A stretch of 64,000 nt of DNA from Axinella damicornis (GCA_963931865.1 OZ007514.1:6674646-6738645), one strand, 5' to 3'; positions 11,613 through 23,975 are shown, numbered from the stretch's first letter. The notes: a model not told the origin generated them from the letters alone. Program-made: numbers and translations.

Positions 11613-11923
11613 TAACATGTTCTGTACTATACTACATGACATTTTGATCTTGATCTATTATCATACATAAAAATTATGACAATAATTATATTTTGTCCTT
11701 GATCTAGCATTATAATGCATGGGTTGTACAATGTACAGTATGCATGGTATAGGGTAGGCTATGATGTAGCGGTAATTGAATTCATGAAGCGTGCTGAAAC
11801 ACGTATCACGTGATCATTATGCCAGCTCAGCAACTTTTACACAGAGTACTGCAGTGTACTGCAAAAGCGAGATTGGAGGATCGTCCACTTTCTGCAACCT
11901 CTACTGTTAACGGCTAGCTAGAA

Positions 11924-14900
11924 ATGGAGTTGGAGGGCGAGAGCGCTCAATGGGAGGGAGAGGAAAGAGAATCAGCCGGGCAAGACACCTCAAAGGAGCC
12001 GCCTGTCATGCCCGTGGACACCACTGGCCCTAGTCCTGGCGAAGGTGCAGCGCAGGGTCAACCTCAAACGGATGATGTACGTGTTGCTGGAGCGAGCGAG
12101 CTGTGGGGGCTCAGCGAGAAGATAGATGCCTGGCAGGTGTCATCCGTTCCCCAAGAGAAGACTTACTTCGCACTGGATGTGAGTAGAATCTGGGCTTGTT
12201 TTATAGGCCTTCCAAGTGGTTTGGTCAGCTGCATCATAGATTGGGCAAAGTATTAGTGCAGACTTACATGAATCTGTCATGATTTCTAAGTTAATGTGGT
12301 GAGCCCGTCGTCATGTAGCCTCTTCCCAGGTTGTCTCCCGCTCCGTTTTTAGCTGCATACGTGACCTTTGAACCCCCATCAGAAAAGCAGTAGCCTGGTC
12401 CACTCCTACGTCATCAAACAGCAAGGTGGACACGGTCATGATGCAACTCGACTGCACGTACGCTCTTCCAGTTTATATCGCTACGACGAAGACAGCAATT
12501 TGATGCCAACTAAGTGCTAGCGGTGATACAGCATGCACTTACAACGTTAGAATACTCAGGCATACCAAGCGCTTGGTAAGCTATTGTAGCTACCTAGGCT
12601 ACTACAACTGTACAACAAGGAGATCCGTACATAAAGCCTCCAGAGGTCCACCACGGTAGAGTAAAGCCAACAGTATCTTGCTGGAAACCTGCCATTACAA
12701 TGTAGCCTGTGATCTTCTGGCACGTTGCCATTTTACATGAAACTGTGTCCACGTACATGTACGTCATGACCATGTCCACCTGTGACGTAGGAGTGGTACT
12801 GGGCCTTCTACCGTTTTTCTGATGGGGGTTCAAAGGTCACATATGCGGCTAAAAGCAGAGCGGCAGACGGCCTGGGAACGAGGCTCCTTGTCATGCTGTG
12901 GTTGCCCCCATAATTACCTCCTCCCTCAAAAGTCTGGCAATTATGTCCATAGTACGATAATGCAAGGAGCGGTCACTCCCACAATTTTGTTTGCTCTCTT
13001 GTCACAGCTGTGAGCGCGTGATTCAAAACTTTGGCCAGCTCTTTTCAGCAGCTTGCCCGTTAACAACCCTATAATACATGGAAGAATGTGTAACAACTCC
13101 CTCAGTTTCTTGGTATACAGGGTCAAAATGCACAGTGACATAATTAGAGTGACCACCCCCTATAATCAGTGGCAGTACCAGGTGGGGGCGAAGCTGTGTG
13201 CAACTAAGAGCTCGGTACTGTCAGTACAGACCGACTGCATCTTGATGTACGATAATACATTGGCCTGATTTGCAGTATCGATCGAAACATTTCCTGCGTC
13301 ACTGGTAAGCGTTTATTAGCCTACAGTGCATCTTGATGTACGATAATACATTGGCCTGATTTGCAGTATCGATCAAAGCATTTCCTGCGTCACTGCTAAG
13401 TGTTTATTAGCCTACAGTGCATATCAATCGCATGTCATTCGATTCAACACACACTAGAGGAATTGTTGGTGCATCATTGTTTGCCAAGATTGCCATAGAA
13501 AATGGAAAACAAAAACATCTTCCTTGTTGGTGTATCCCATTGTTCTGTAGTACATGTACGAGTGATGGTACCTCTCTAAGAGCACTCTACACCATACTAT
13601 CAACAATATGGTTCACGTGCTTCCCGGTTTGTAATCTGTGCTGTTCGCCTTCTTCAAGTGTACGTACTACAACTGCTACACCGAATTCCTTGGCTTCTAG
13701 AACATTTTCCGTGATGTACTAACTGTGTTCATGTCACTGTAATGAAGCATTGCTATTGCAGCTGTGCATAAAAAATAGATTTAGTGCCTAGCTGTTATAC
13801 CGGTATACCAGGTCTGTGGAGTTTGCTATTCCATGTTACAACCATTATTGGATGCCTCGTTCCCAGAGGCTACATGTGCGTGTACACAATGGTATCCATT
13901 TTGTTTATGAATACTATTGTGTGGTTGCCTGTATGTAAATATGAACACCCACAATCAACTGTCTTTGTTGGAATGATCTTTGTCACTGAATTTGCACTCA
14001 CAATAAAATGGTGAGGTCATAGTTCAGTTTGAACTCCTATATCGAACCTCTTGACATTTTACTGTGTGTGTGTTACTTTATATGTCTGTGAGTGATGGAA
14101 GTGATTGGTTCTGGGGGTGGGTCTGCAGTCACTGCACTATAATGACATTTGTATGCCCACACTGTCTGTAGTGGGCAGAGCCTAGCAATGTTGGAGATGG
14201 CCAGGAATTATAACTCAGCCTTTGGCTTTGCCCAGGCTGTGGTCCGTTTTGCCAGACTTGACTCTTGGAGCTGTACTTTCATGTACATGTGGTTTATACT
14301 GTGTCACTAAGAGAAGTGGGGGCTGGGCTGGAGTAGACTAGTAACGCGTACGACATGTAGTGCTCGCCAGAGATTCTATCACTCGAGTAAGGAGTTTCAC
14401 AGGACTTGCACAGTCGTATGTACATGTATATAGTCAGGGAGATTTCTGAAGCATATCTAGGTCTGAAGAGGGAACTTCGTGTGCCTAACAGGAATGGACA
14501 TGAGATTTCGTCAGCCTAACAGGAATGGACATGAGATTTCGTCAGACCTCTGCACAGAGAGCTGCCCATTGCCGGACTGCTCATATAGTTGAATGGGGGG
14601 CAGTAGCTGACGCAGGCAAAGCCAGTGAAGATATTTGTATGCTTTGACTGTTTTAACTGTATTTTGTATAGCCTGTTTTGGGAAGGCTATTCCAGTAGTC
14701 CTGTCCGGTCCACTGAACGCTACCCTGCTACTGGCTAGCCTCGTTCCCAGACCTTCTCACCCCAGTGTTTGTCGCTTGCAGTACCCACATTAGTACTGCG
14801 AGTGGCAAATGCTTGGGTGAGAAGGCCTGGGAACGAGGCTAGCTACTGGTGTCACTCCGTGTCAAGTCTAATCACTGGAACCTCAGATGTCTCACAGTCA

Positions 14901-17900
14901 CAATCGCTATAAACTCATATATATGTTTCCGTGGAACAGATTTGATGACTCTGCAAAGCCAAGATTGGCATCAATCACAGTCCAGCTTCTACACTACATT
15001 GCATTGCTCACCGCCACTGTTTTGTTTTGTTTGCTCTGTTTATAAAAAAACATTTCCACTTTCAATTAAAGCCTGTGAAATTAGCACAAATGGGAACAGC
15101 AGTATGGCCATTATAGAGAGGTGGCTGCCTGAAACAGTGACCACTATCGACAGGTGGCAGCTTTAAGGAGGTCAGTTTTGCACAGGATTAGCACAAGTGG
15201 GAACAGCAGTATGGCCATTATAGAGAGGTGGCTGCCTGAAACAGTGACCACTATCGACAGGTGGTAGCTTTAAGGAGGTCAGTTTTGCACAGGATTAGCA
15301 CAAATGGGAACAGCAATAAGGCCATTATAGAGAGGTGGCTGCCTGAAACAGTGACCACTATCGACAGGTTCCACTGGATCTGTGAAAATTAGTGGACATG
15401 TTGTATTCCCGAATGTAACTTACAAAACTGTAGCCTGGTTCCCAGGCGCTCAAAGTGGGGAACAAATTAGCTGAAATTCAGTTATGGCAAATTGCAGCTT
15501 GGCATCAGTTGCGTGTTTGGGTCCCTTGGGTCCTCAGGCCCACCAGCTGGCCTGAACTACATGTACCACAGGGAGGAAATAGATTAATGGATGGACAGAC
15601 AGGCATAGCCAGACAGGTGTACGGAGAGTTTGGGGGTCAGAGCAAGGAACAAGCTGTTACCATAGCCTAATCATTCTCGAACCGAGGCAGAATTTGTAAC
15701 CAAGCAAGATCCTTGGCAGTGGTACCGGTGCTATCAACATACAGCAGCTCACTGTATTACATGCCCCACCAAACATGCACAACAGCACTGTGATGTGCAT
15801 TATCACACAAGACATACTCAATAGAAAACGTGTGCAACACATTTGTGTCTACTATTAGAACAGATGACGGACACTGACATCAATGTGTCATGTAGAAGGT
15901 GGGACGAAAATTGTAGCATGACAAAGTGAGGGGGGGGGGGGGATGAAATATGGGCATGCGTATTGCCACTAACCTCATCACACGAAGCAGGAAGCTGACC
16001 ACTACCACTTCTAGTCCTCCTCTAAGGCTACTGTATTATGACTTGATAGCAAGGTTTCGGGGAATAATATCAGTGCTTATGATAAGATTTCTCCTTTACT
16101 CTGACACAATGTCAGACCAGGAGCGCCTGGTCAGACCATCCCAAATTTGACCTGACATCCACACATGTTGTCCAGACACTACTTTGTACGTGCACTGTCC
16201 CATTCTGGGTGTGTGCATCAAAGTACAGGGTTAGTAAAAGCTCATCCTCTACATTAGCAGAGTCAGTGCTGCCATCTGCTAGCAAGCGAGTCTTTAAAAG
16301 ACTTCATGTGTCTCGGCACGATTTGGTATCAGCTCAGAGTCATGCAGAGGACATGGCAGCTGTTTAAGTTAACCCTTTATGACCTATTAGCAATGAGATT
16401 TTCAGCTTAAGTCAGCGTCAATAGGCCAGTTCTTTCAGCAATTGTCTGTATGGCTAGCTAGCTAGAGCTGAGTGGGTGTAGTTCGAGTCCTTGAGATGGC
16501 TGAGCTGCACACTGTGTATATGAATGAGTGAGTATTCATAGTCGTAGGCCAGTCATAGTAAGTAGATTTATGAGCAGCCAAGCAAAACCCATACTCAATT
16601 TGAGGATGTATTTCAAGGCTATAAATATGTTTGACACCCAATTAAGAGCTTCTCTTCGAACCTGGCACACACTAGTCTCGTGCCCAGCCAAAAGGTGTAC
16701 AGAATATCCGTCTGGTGACTTTCAGCAACATTCTCGGTCCTCATTTAATATTCATAGCTCAGCTAACCGCCTGAAACCGGAAGTCCTACGCGTGAAAAGA
16801 TATATGTAATTGCAAGATTAAATTTTCTACAACTTCTCACTCTTAATAAAGACAGAACTGAATTCACTACGATTTCATTGGCTGTCTGAAATTCCTGCCT
16901 AAAATGTATGAACTTTTAATGAAGACCAAGGTTTCTGCGCAATGTCGCCAGACCCTTCTTCCCGCGAGGGGTGGGGTCTGGGCATGAGACTAGGCGCACA
17001 CGGAGCACTTCGCAACGTGGTCATGATCTTCAGTGACAGGCATACACTGCACACGTGCCTAGTGGTTTGGACTTGTTCCCAGCACAAGCCTGGTGAACAA
17101 CCTCGCGGAACTTGTCCTGACAAATTTTCCGCTCAAACGCGTAATTGACCAGACATACAGAGAAATTGACCGGAAAATGTCCGTTAACCGGCTGTTATCA
17201 TAAGCACTGAATATCAAGATTTAGAAGAGTAATGGCTTATTGTGTAGAATAGTCTTGCAGGATTGATTCCTGGTTGCATATCTCACGAAGCAACCGAAAG
17301 TCCACACACCCACTTCTGCATTTAAACACTGGCTACAGCAGTGGGCTACAGTCTCAATTCAATACCGTTTTGCTGTTATTCTCTAGCTCAGGAACAAAAA
17401 ACGGAATTTTGTTGGTCAGGTGATACAATGATTCTGAGCATGATCTCTGCTGTTACTTATGCAAGAGATGAATAGGTGTTTACTCTCTGTGCTCCCACCT
17501 GGGGTAGCACCCATCACCTGAAGTAGGCAGAGTAGGTCTGCCTGGTTCATGTCTTCAACATGTGTGCAACAGTTGATCTGATTCATTCAATCAACAAGTA
17601 GTTGCCAAAATGAAATACTGTTGTGCATGTCCCAGTTTTTTCTTTGCAATGCGACGTTTGTATAAGCCTAAATAGAGCCCGCCACAAAATTTCTGTGGGA
17701 GCTGGCGATCTGATTTTTTGGGTGCATGTAGGCCTTAGGGTAGTTAGTAAGCCTCCAAGTTTGAAGCCTAAAGGATGTTTAGTTCGGCAGTTTGAGGGCA
17801 CCTAACATGGCACTTTTCCGTATGGTTAGGGGGTACATATGTAGGTCACCCCCAACCATACATATATAGCATATGAGAATAGTGCAATTGTTGGCACCCT

Positions 17901-20900
17901 CTAGTCTAACTACCAGACTAAACAACCTTCAGGCGGCAAGCTTGGAGGCTTTACTAACTACCTTAATGCCTACGTGTGCCCATAAAAATCAGACTGCCAA
18001 GTTGCCAACCCCCTCAAACATTTTTGGTGAGACTTATGCAAAATGTGCCATCCTGTCTTGAATACGTCCGTCACCTCCCTGCAGCTCAATCTCATTGATG
18101 CGGCTGTTACTGCGATCAAGGCAAGACTCGATGAGAGAGACAGCAATGTTAGGAATGTCTGGCTTCTCACAGAGTGAGTGCAGGTCACAAACACTATATA
18201 TTGTCCTTGAGCATCCTTCCTTGTTTTCTTCTCCCTCACTCCTTTACCCACTGTCCCTCTCTCCCTCCATCTGTCCTTATCGCTGTGTCCATCTCTCCCT
18301 CTTTCCACCATACCTTCTCTCCCTTTGACCTTCTCTCCCTCTGTGCCTCTCTGCCTGTGTCCCTCTCCCCCTCTGTCCCTCTCCCCCTCTGTCGGGTCTC
18401 TGTAAAAGCTGGACTCTGGACTGGACCGTGGACTGGACTGTGGACTGGACTGGACTATGGACTGGACTGGACTGACCAAAACAGCTGTATACAGACAGCA
18501 AACGTCACCAAAGCTATGAAGGGTCGTCTCCAGCTCTGTCTCAAGCTGCTTCCTAGCCTGTTGCAGCATCATCTCCTCGATTTCCGAAAGGTCAAAGGTC
18601 ACGTGCATATTTAATGAGCTTCAGCAACGGGCTCAAACTACAGTCGTGGATAACATGGGAAGATTCCTTCTGGTTCTACACTTCACAAAAGGCTGGAGTT
18701 TGGTAATAAACCACTCTTCTAATCCTTCAAGTAAGCAGAGCATCCTAACTGGAGCTCAATTAGAGTTTGAGGATGGTTCTTTCCAACAAACGTGTGTGAC
18801 CTCCATAAGAAACAGTCGATACAAGTCATGGTTGCTCAAAGCCGGTACAGAACCCACAAGAATTCAGCCATAGCCGATTTTGCTGAAGCTCATTAAATAT
18901 GCACGTGACCTTTGACCTCTCAGAAATCGAGGAGATGATGCTGCAACAGGCTAGGAAGCAGCTTGAGACAGAGCTGGAGACGACCCTTCATAGCTTTGGT
19001 GACGTTTGCTGTCTGTATACAGCTGTTTTGGTCAGTCCAGTCCAGTCCATAGTCCAGTCCAGTCCACAGTCCAGTCCATGGTCCAGTCCAGAGTCCAGCT
19101 TTTACAGAGACCCCCCTCTGTCCCTCTCTGTCTCCATCCCTACTTTCTCTCCTTCTCTCCTTCTCTCCTTGTGTCCCTCCATCCCCCCTCCCTCTGTCCC
19201 TCTCCACCTCCATCCTCTCTCCCTGTGTCCCTCTCCACCTCTGTCCCTCTCCACCTCCGTCCTCTCTTCCTGTGTCCCTCTGTCCCTCTCCACCTCCATC
19301 CTCTCTCCCTGTGTCCCTCTGTCCCTCTCCACCTCCGTCCTGTCTCCCTGTGTCCCTCTGTCCCTCTCTACCTCCATCCCTCTGTCCCTCTCCACCTCCG
19401 TCCTCTCTTCCTTTGTCCCTCTATCCCTCTCCACCTCCGTCCTGTGTCCCTGTGTCCCTCTCTACCTCCGTCCTCTCTCTCTGTGTCCCTCCGTCCCTCT
19501 CCACCTCCGTCCTCTCTTCTTTTGTCCCTCTGTCCCTCTCCACCTCCGTCCTCGCTCCCTGTGTCCCTCTGTCCCTCTCTACCTCCATCCCTCTCTCCCT
19601 CTGTCCCTCTCCACCTCCGTCCTCTCTCCCTCTGTCCCTCTCCACCTCCGTCCTCTCTTCCTTTGTCCCGCTCCACCTCCGTCCTCTCTCCCTGTGTTCC
19701 TCTGTCCCTCTCCACCTCCATCCTCTCTTCCTTTGTCCCTCTTTACCTCCATCCCTCTCTCGGTCCGCTCCCTCTCTCCCTCGGTCCCTCTCTCTCCCTG
19801 TCCCTCTCTACTTCTGTTCCAACCTTATCTCCTCTCCCTGTGTCCCTCTCTCTCTCTCCCTGTGTCCCTCTCTCTCTCCCTCCATCCCTCTCTCCCTCCG
19901 TCCCTCTATCTCTCCTCTGTCTATCTCTATCTCCCTCTCTCCTGCCATGTTACCCTCTGTCGCTTCTCCCTCCAGGGTGGACCACTGGGACTTTGAGAAG
20001 GAGCGTATACTGGTGCTGAGTGACAACAATATCATCTCAGTGAAATACAATTTCATCCATAGCGCTGTGGAGGAGCTAAAGTACATTCCACTTGCCCACA
20101 TCACTGACCTGATCTATGGAGACTTCAAATACACCTCATCTTATATATTGTAAGCAAAGATTTGATATAGTGACAGTGTATCTTATGTGTGTCGCGCATG
20201 GTTGGGGTAGCCTCGTTCCCAGGCCTTCTCACCCCAGCGTTTGTCACTTGCAGTACTGCAAGTGACAAACGCTGAAGTGAGAAGGCTGGGAAACTAGGCT
20301 GTGGTTGGGGTAAGCCTGGACAAGCCCATCATAGTCAGAGATGTACTGTATTAAAACACTCATGAATAATTGTTAACGTTTTCTGTTTGTAGGCTTCCTC
20401 AGGGCGTAGAGCCCTCTCATTTGGACTTTAACCCACTTGGGAACACTCTGGCAGTGTTAATTGGTCTTGGGGTGCATCCTCAACCAATAGGGAACTTGCA
20501 TGATTACGTCACGAGTGGATGGACACACCCACTTATGGTATCACGTACCATACTGCTCCATTGAAAATGTATTTGGAATGGCTACCAAAGTGAGCGTTTG
20601 CAAGTACTGCGCCTGCGTGCTAGTGTGTAGCAGAAAATGATTCGAGAAATTAAATCCTTCCACGTGTGATCGGAGAAGCGGTTGTTGAGCAATGGCGTCT
20701 AAAGCAAGTAAGGAAGGATGAAACCCGAAGCATAGCATTGGACTCATGGCCTGTTTTCTTCAGAACTCACAACATTTAATTACTACGCAGCAGTTCCTTG
20801 TTTCATCTTAGTAGTATCCCGCTTACCGCTTCACAAGGCACTTTTGCCAGTAGTTTTAGCCCCCTGCACTTCAGCCAACGATGAGCTGAGTTTCACTTCG

Positions 20901-21931
20901 TATGGCCTACTAAGGTCATGGCCACTTCAGTAATTAAAAGCTCTGAGGAATGTCTTTCTCACTAACATGGACGGCACCACGGTCTGTGCCACTCGCTTTG
21001 GACGCCATTGCTCAACAACCGCTTCTCTGATTCACACGAGAGAGGGTTCATTTTGTAGCTGAACTTCTGTACAGCCAATATCTCCAATCATTTTCTGCTA
21101 CACACTAGCACGCGGGCGCAGTGCTTATAAACGCTCACCTTGGTATCCATTCCCAATACATTTTCAATGGAGCACATGATACCGTAAGTAGGCGTAACCA
21201 TCCACTCATGACGTAATCATGCAAGTCCCCTGGTCTCCATTCCCAGGGTGTCAAGTAGGAACACTGGTTACCTAGCCTCATTCCCACGCCATTCCCACCT
21301 CTAGTCTTTGATCGCTTCCAGTATGTAATACAGAGGGGGAGATTTGGTCATGTCCGGTGACGTCAGGTAGACAGCTGGTAGACACATGGGAGCAACACCT
21401 GACAAAGTATGTCAAGGGTCTTTCTCTAAATGTCAGTCCAAGATCTAGAGACCAGAGGGATGAATTAATGCACAAATGCCCCTCATCTCACATGAATTTT
21501 GTAAGCTAGGATGTACATGTGTAAGCAGATACTGTCTAATCACTTTCTACCAATGCAGCAATCGAACTGGCAAAGGCCTGAAGGTCTTCTGGGGTAAGGA
21601 AGAGACCGTGGGCTTTATTGCTCGATGGAACCCGTTTGCCTCTCGAATTCCCTACACCATATTTACCTCTCATGTCCTGATCCGTAAGGGTAGGACTGAC
21701 GACCCTCGGCTGAAGATTGAGAACGTCATACCAGAAGTCGAGCGAGCTGTCGAGGACTTGAGAAGGGCCCATGCCAGTCAGCAGCAAGAAGGGGAAGCTT
21801 CCACCAGTCCTGCAGAATTCAGAGTGAAACAGGAAGATATTGTCTTCACTACGTACTTTGGACTGAGCGCACTTGTTCACAATCAAAGTAACCTGGGGTT
21901 CTTCAAGCGAAGGGGAGCAGTGGACTGGTAG
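11924..21931 (+). CDS. TPRG1L: TPRG1-like protein (tumor protein p63-regulated gene 1 family, hSac2-type domain)
   Basis: Four exons: 11924-12178, 18085-18173, 19976-20149 and 21559-21931. Their lengths (255, 89, 174, 373) sum to 891, giving an uninterrupted 296-residue product, close to vertebrate TPRG1L (about 270). All junctions are GT-AG and phases match. Exon 1 is acidic and disordered, ending EKTYFALD. Exon 2 gives AIKARLDER...VWLLTE. Exon 3 begins VDHWDFEKERILVL and ends near DLIYGDFKY. Exon 4 carries RWNPFASRIPYTIFTSH and ends YFGLSAL...KRRGAVDW. These are the family's signature blocks. In vertebrates TPRG1L is a presynaptic-vesicle-associated protein; its role here is unknown. Introns 2 and 3 contain a hairpin transposon and a pyrimidine minisatellite. 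The last two exons are duplicated at 28.5-30.4 kb. Confidence 0.9.
12316..12885. mobile_element. TAGCCTCG-type foldback element, degenerate
   Basis: Left end TAGCCTCTTCCCAGG; right end CCTGGGAACGAGGCT. The subterminal arms GTGACCTTTGAACCCCCATC and GATGGGGGTTCAAAGGTCAC are complementary. Flanks share GTCATG, a decayed target duplication. It sits in intron 1 of the TPRG1-like gene. The minus ORF inside (12594-12833) is not recognisable. Confidence 0.65.
13236..13421. repeat. 92-bp tandem duplication
   Basis: Two near-identical copies beginning GCATCTTGATGTACGATAAT and ending AGCCTACAGT, in intron 1 of the TPRG1-like gene. Confidence 0.9.
14483..14545. repeat. ~32-bp tandem duplication
   Basis: AACAGGAATGGACATGAGAT plus TTCGTCAG is repeated twice. 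Confidence 0.9.
14736..14841. mobile_element. TAGCCTCG foldback element, 106 bp
   Basis: TAGCCTCGTTCCCAG...CCTGGGAACGAGGCTA flanked by GCTACTGGC/GCTACTGGT (8 of 9 match). The whole element folds on itself: CCTTCTCACCCCAG pairs with CTTGGGTGAGAAGG. Confidence 0.88.
15079..15370. repeat. Tandem repeat, ~116-bp unit, ~2.6 copies
   Basis: Unit contains ATTAGCACAAATGGGAACAG, GGCCATTATAGAGAGGTGGC and CAGTGACCACTATCGACAGG. Three copies of the latter words are present, the last truncated. Confidence 0.9.
15371..18084. other. Intron 1 interior of TPRG1-like gene; no other gene seen
   Basis: Contains isolated foldback arms (GTAGCCTGGTTCCCAGGCGC at about 15431; CCAGACCCTTCTTCCCGCG...GGGGTCTGGGCATGAGACTA at about 16948-16996) and a G11 run near 15930. 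Open frames of 60-93 codons have no recognisable motifs. Confidence 0.4.
18394..19113. mobile_element. GGGT...ACCC hairpin element carrying DR1/E-box motifs (copy 1)
   Basis: A 720-bp foldback with near-identical arms of about 215 bp (18394-18610 and 18897-19113). It begins GGGTCTCTGTAAAAGCTGGA and ends with its complement, flanked by CCCTCTGTC on both sides (18385-18393, 19114-19122). The 9-bp duplication could be mimicked by the surrounding CCCTCTGTC repeats. The arms contain TGGAC-rich runs and AGGTCAAAGGTCA fused to CACGTG. The arm-encoded frame starting MHVTFDLSEIEE appears once per arm in opposite orientation and is a by-product of the inverted repeat. It lies in intron 2 of the TPRG1-like gene. 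Confidence 0.88.
19123..19965. repeat. Pyrimidine minisatellite (CCTCTGTCCCTCTCCACCTC)n
   Basis: About 840 bases of imperfect repeats on words CCTCTGTCCCTCTC, CACCTCCGTCCTCTC and CCTGTGTCCCTC. It abuts exon 3 and supplies its extended polypyrimidine tract (ending CTTCTCCCTCCAG). Frames across it in all registers are low-complexity artefacts. A shorter version precedes the duplicated exon at 28.33-28.48 kb, and another stretch lies at 18.22-18.39 kb. Confidence 0.92.
20208..20301. mobile_element. TAGCCTCG foldback element (unit A)
   Basis: Flanked by TGGTTGGGG on both sides (20199-20207, 20302-20310). Self-complementary interior around TTGCAGTACTGCAA. Same insertion as in unit B, so it predates the duplication. 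Confidence 0.92.
20428..21250. mobile_element. Inverted-repeat element, ~0.8 kb (unit A)
   Basis: Arms of about 270 bp: left contains AATTGGTCTTGGGGTGCATC, GCAAGTACTGCGCCTGCGTG and GAGAAGCGGTTGTTGAGCAA; right contains their complements. The centre encodes a short minus frame starting MASKASGTDRG. The left arm also begins MASKAS, as expected for an inverted repeat. In unit A the minus frame is stopped by an added TAATTA; in unit B it is open for 62 codons (29232-29420). No transposase is seen. Confidence 0.75.
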
Positions 21932-22458
21932 CATGCTTAAACATACTCTGTCATTTTGTGCAATGCTACTGAATTGTGTAATTATGTGCACACTTTTCAC
22001 TTTTTAGGCTAATTCTTCTGTAATTCTGCTTACCCCCTCGCTCGTCAAGACGACTTTGCCGACAAGACCCATCCCTGTTCAATTTTATAGTGATAATTAT
22101 TGATGTTGTAAAATATTTCAATTGCAAACTCCATTGACAGCAAATGCTAGTCATTCCTCTGTGGGACTAACTTGCTTGCATGGGACACCATCGATTTATA
22201 TAGCAGTGGGTACTACTATTTTGAGTACTGCAAATTCCAGGGACAGCTGAGCTACAGAAGTTCCCCCCGTGCATGTATGGGCGGCGAGCGCTGCATGGGT
22301 GTTCTATTTAAAGGAAACGAAGTAAATTGAAATCCAGAGCAAGACTTAGACTGGGCTTTAATTAGGCAACTTAGTTTCGGAACGAGACCCGGCCATCGAC
22401 TGGTTCCGAGACTAGAAGCATTTGCTAGCTCAGCTATGCATTATAGTGCGTTGTAGTG

Positions 22459-22531
22459 TAGCCTCGTTCCCAGGTCGCGTGGGTGGAGAAAGACGTCTTT
22501 TCTCCTCCCACGCGGCCTGGGAACGAGGCTA
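22459..22531. mobile_element. TAGCCTCG foldback element, 73 bp, unit A only
   Basis: TAGCCTCGTTCCCAGG...CCTGGGAACGAGGCTA flanked by GTTGTAGTG twice (22450-22458, 22532-22540). Unit B keeps the empty site (TTGTAGTGCGGATCC at about 30882). It sits 23 bp upstream of the ATG of the duplicated Atg8-like exon 1. Confidence 0.95.
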
Positions 22532-22554
22532 GTTGTAGTGCGGATCCTAGAGGC

Positions 22555-22659
22555 ATGGCGTTGCAGGTGTCGTACAGATACAAGACTCAGGTGACGGAGG
22601 AGTCCCAGAGGAGATTAGAGGGCATTAAAGTGAAGAGAAAGTTCCCTGCAAAGATACCA
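22555..22659 (+). CDS. Duplicate first exon of the Atg8-like gene (unit A)
   Basis: ATG GCG TTG CAG opens a 35-codon exon (MALQVSYRYKTQ...KRKFPAKIP) followed by a GTGAGT donor. The coding sequence is identical to the exon at 30903-31007. No further Atg8-like exons lie between here and unit B, so this is either an alternative first exon splicing over about 16 kb to 38872 or a stranded duplicate. A 73-bp foldback element has inserted just upstream of its ATG. Confidence 0.75.
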
Positions 22660-23566
22660 GTGAGTAATGGCTTAAGTTGTAGTTGCCTGTACTGTGTTGT
22701 ATATCTCTGTGGTCTCGTGGGGGGAGGAGCATCTGACAAATTGTGTCACCATGAATTGAACACTATAGACACGGATGTCATATCTATGGTTACTCACACT
22801 TCTGACAGTGGGAAGCACAGAACAACTAGTTCTCACTGCAGTTCTAATCGCAGCAAACTGAACATGTATACACACTAGGCAGAGCTTGAGGGGCCCAGCA
22901 TGTAGCCTTGGTACCAGGGTTGGATCTGTCCTCAAACTACGAGGGAGGAGAGAGCCTGGTGACTTCACTGTCGACTTCCGGCACGGCGATGCCAATCAGA
23001 TTGCTCTACGAAAGCATGCGAACACATGATTAGTTTGTAGGCATTTGCCTTCGCTTCCATGTTAACACGCAAACTGTAGGCTCAGAACTCTAAGCCAGAA
23101 TGTCAATTAGTTGACAAGTGTTTCAAGAGGCCACTAGCTGGTCTGAGCTTGCTGTTCACTGCAGTTGGTTTTCAGAACCAGCTGCATATGGGATCAACGG
23201 TTCACAAGCTGTCTGAATTTGCTTGTGAAGTGTCTCGGATCTCGAGAAAGCTTCACCCCCGAGTTCCAGCAACAACGTACCAGCATGCTCAATCTGGTGA
23301 CATACAGTTTGTGGAGATTAGACACTGCAGTGTGAACTTTCTAATAGTCTCATAATGCGAATCTCATTCTGTTTCTGTTCTGCTATGCCGACTGCTTTCC
23401 CTATGGCATGCAGAAGGAGCGTCTGGAATTTCGCTAGAGCCAATTAAAGGCACGTTGGTTGGGTGCACATGAATACAATCAACGTGGGGTTAATTCCTCA
23501 TGGCGGATCATAGCTACCGGTATGTCCCCATCTGGATTAGGAAAACTGCCGTACATAATTTATCCG

Positions 23567-23680
23567 TAGCCTCATTCCCAGGCCTTCTACACCTCCAGTT
23601 TTTGATCACTTGCACCGGCCGTTTTTGCGTACTGCAAGCGATTGAAAACTAGAGGTATAGAAGGCCTTGGAACGAGGCTA
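23567..23680. mobile_element. TAGCCTCA foldback element (unit A)
   Basis: TAGCCTCATTCCCAGGCCTT...AAGGCCTTGGAACGAGGCTA with complementary interior (CTCCAGTTTTTGATC / GATTGAAAACTAGAG). Target duplication no longer readable. Shared with unit B (32250-32363). Confidence 0.8.
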
Positions 23681-23903
23681 AATTAACCTTGGTGGTCAAA
23701 GTTTTTGTCTTCCCATTGGCTGCCATTGCTCACATTGGTTGTCATATACCATAGAGACTGCATGCGCTTATAGATAGATAGATAGATTAGATAGATAGAT
23801 TTTAATTTGTGACAGGAAAATGCCTCATCAGCGATAGTGCTGGTTTTCATGAGGGTCCTGCATATCGCATGCAGCAGCAAGAAAGTATGCACTTGTTATG
23901 TCA

Positions 23904-23962
23904 TAGTAAATAAGCGCTGCACATACTCATTGAGTATGTGCAGCGCTTATTCTTATTTACTA
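23904..23962. repeat. Inverted 26-bp duplication (unit A only)
   Basis: TAGTAAATAAGCGCTGCACATACTCA directly precedes its reverse complement (with a small TTATTC change). Unit B has only the forward copy. See findings. Confidence 0.9.
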
Positions 23963-23975
23963 GTGGCAACAGATC

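Noticed and set aside
18899..19996. 365-codon frame starting MHVTFDLSEIEE and its 212-codon minus twin at 17970-18608
   Set aside because: The shared start lies in the two arms of the hairpin element and the rest is pyrimidine minisatellite. The real coding here is exon 2 of the TPRG1-like gene, in another frame (18085-18173).
20391..20564. Possible extra TPRG1-like exon after a TTTGTAG acceptor (LPQGVEPSHLDF)
   Set aside because: Phase from exon 3 gives an immediate stop, unit B lacks most of the sequence, and joining exon 3 directly to exon 4 gives the family's continuous sequence.
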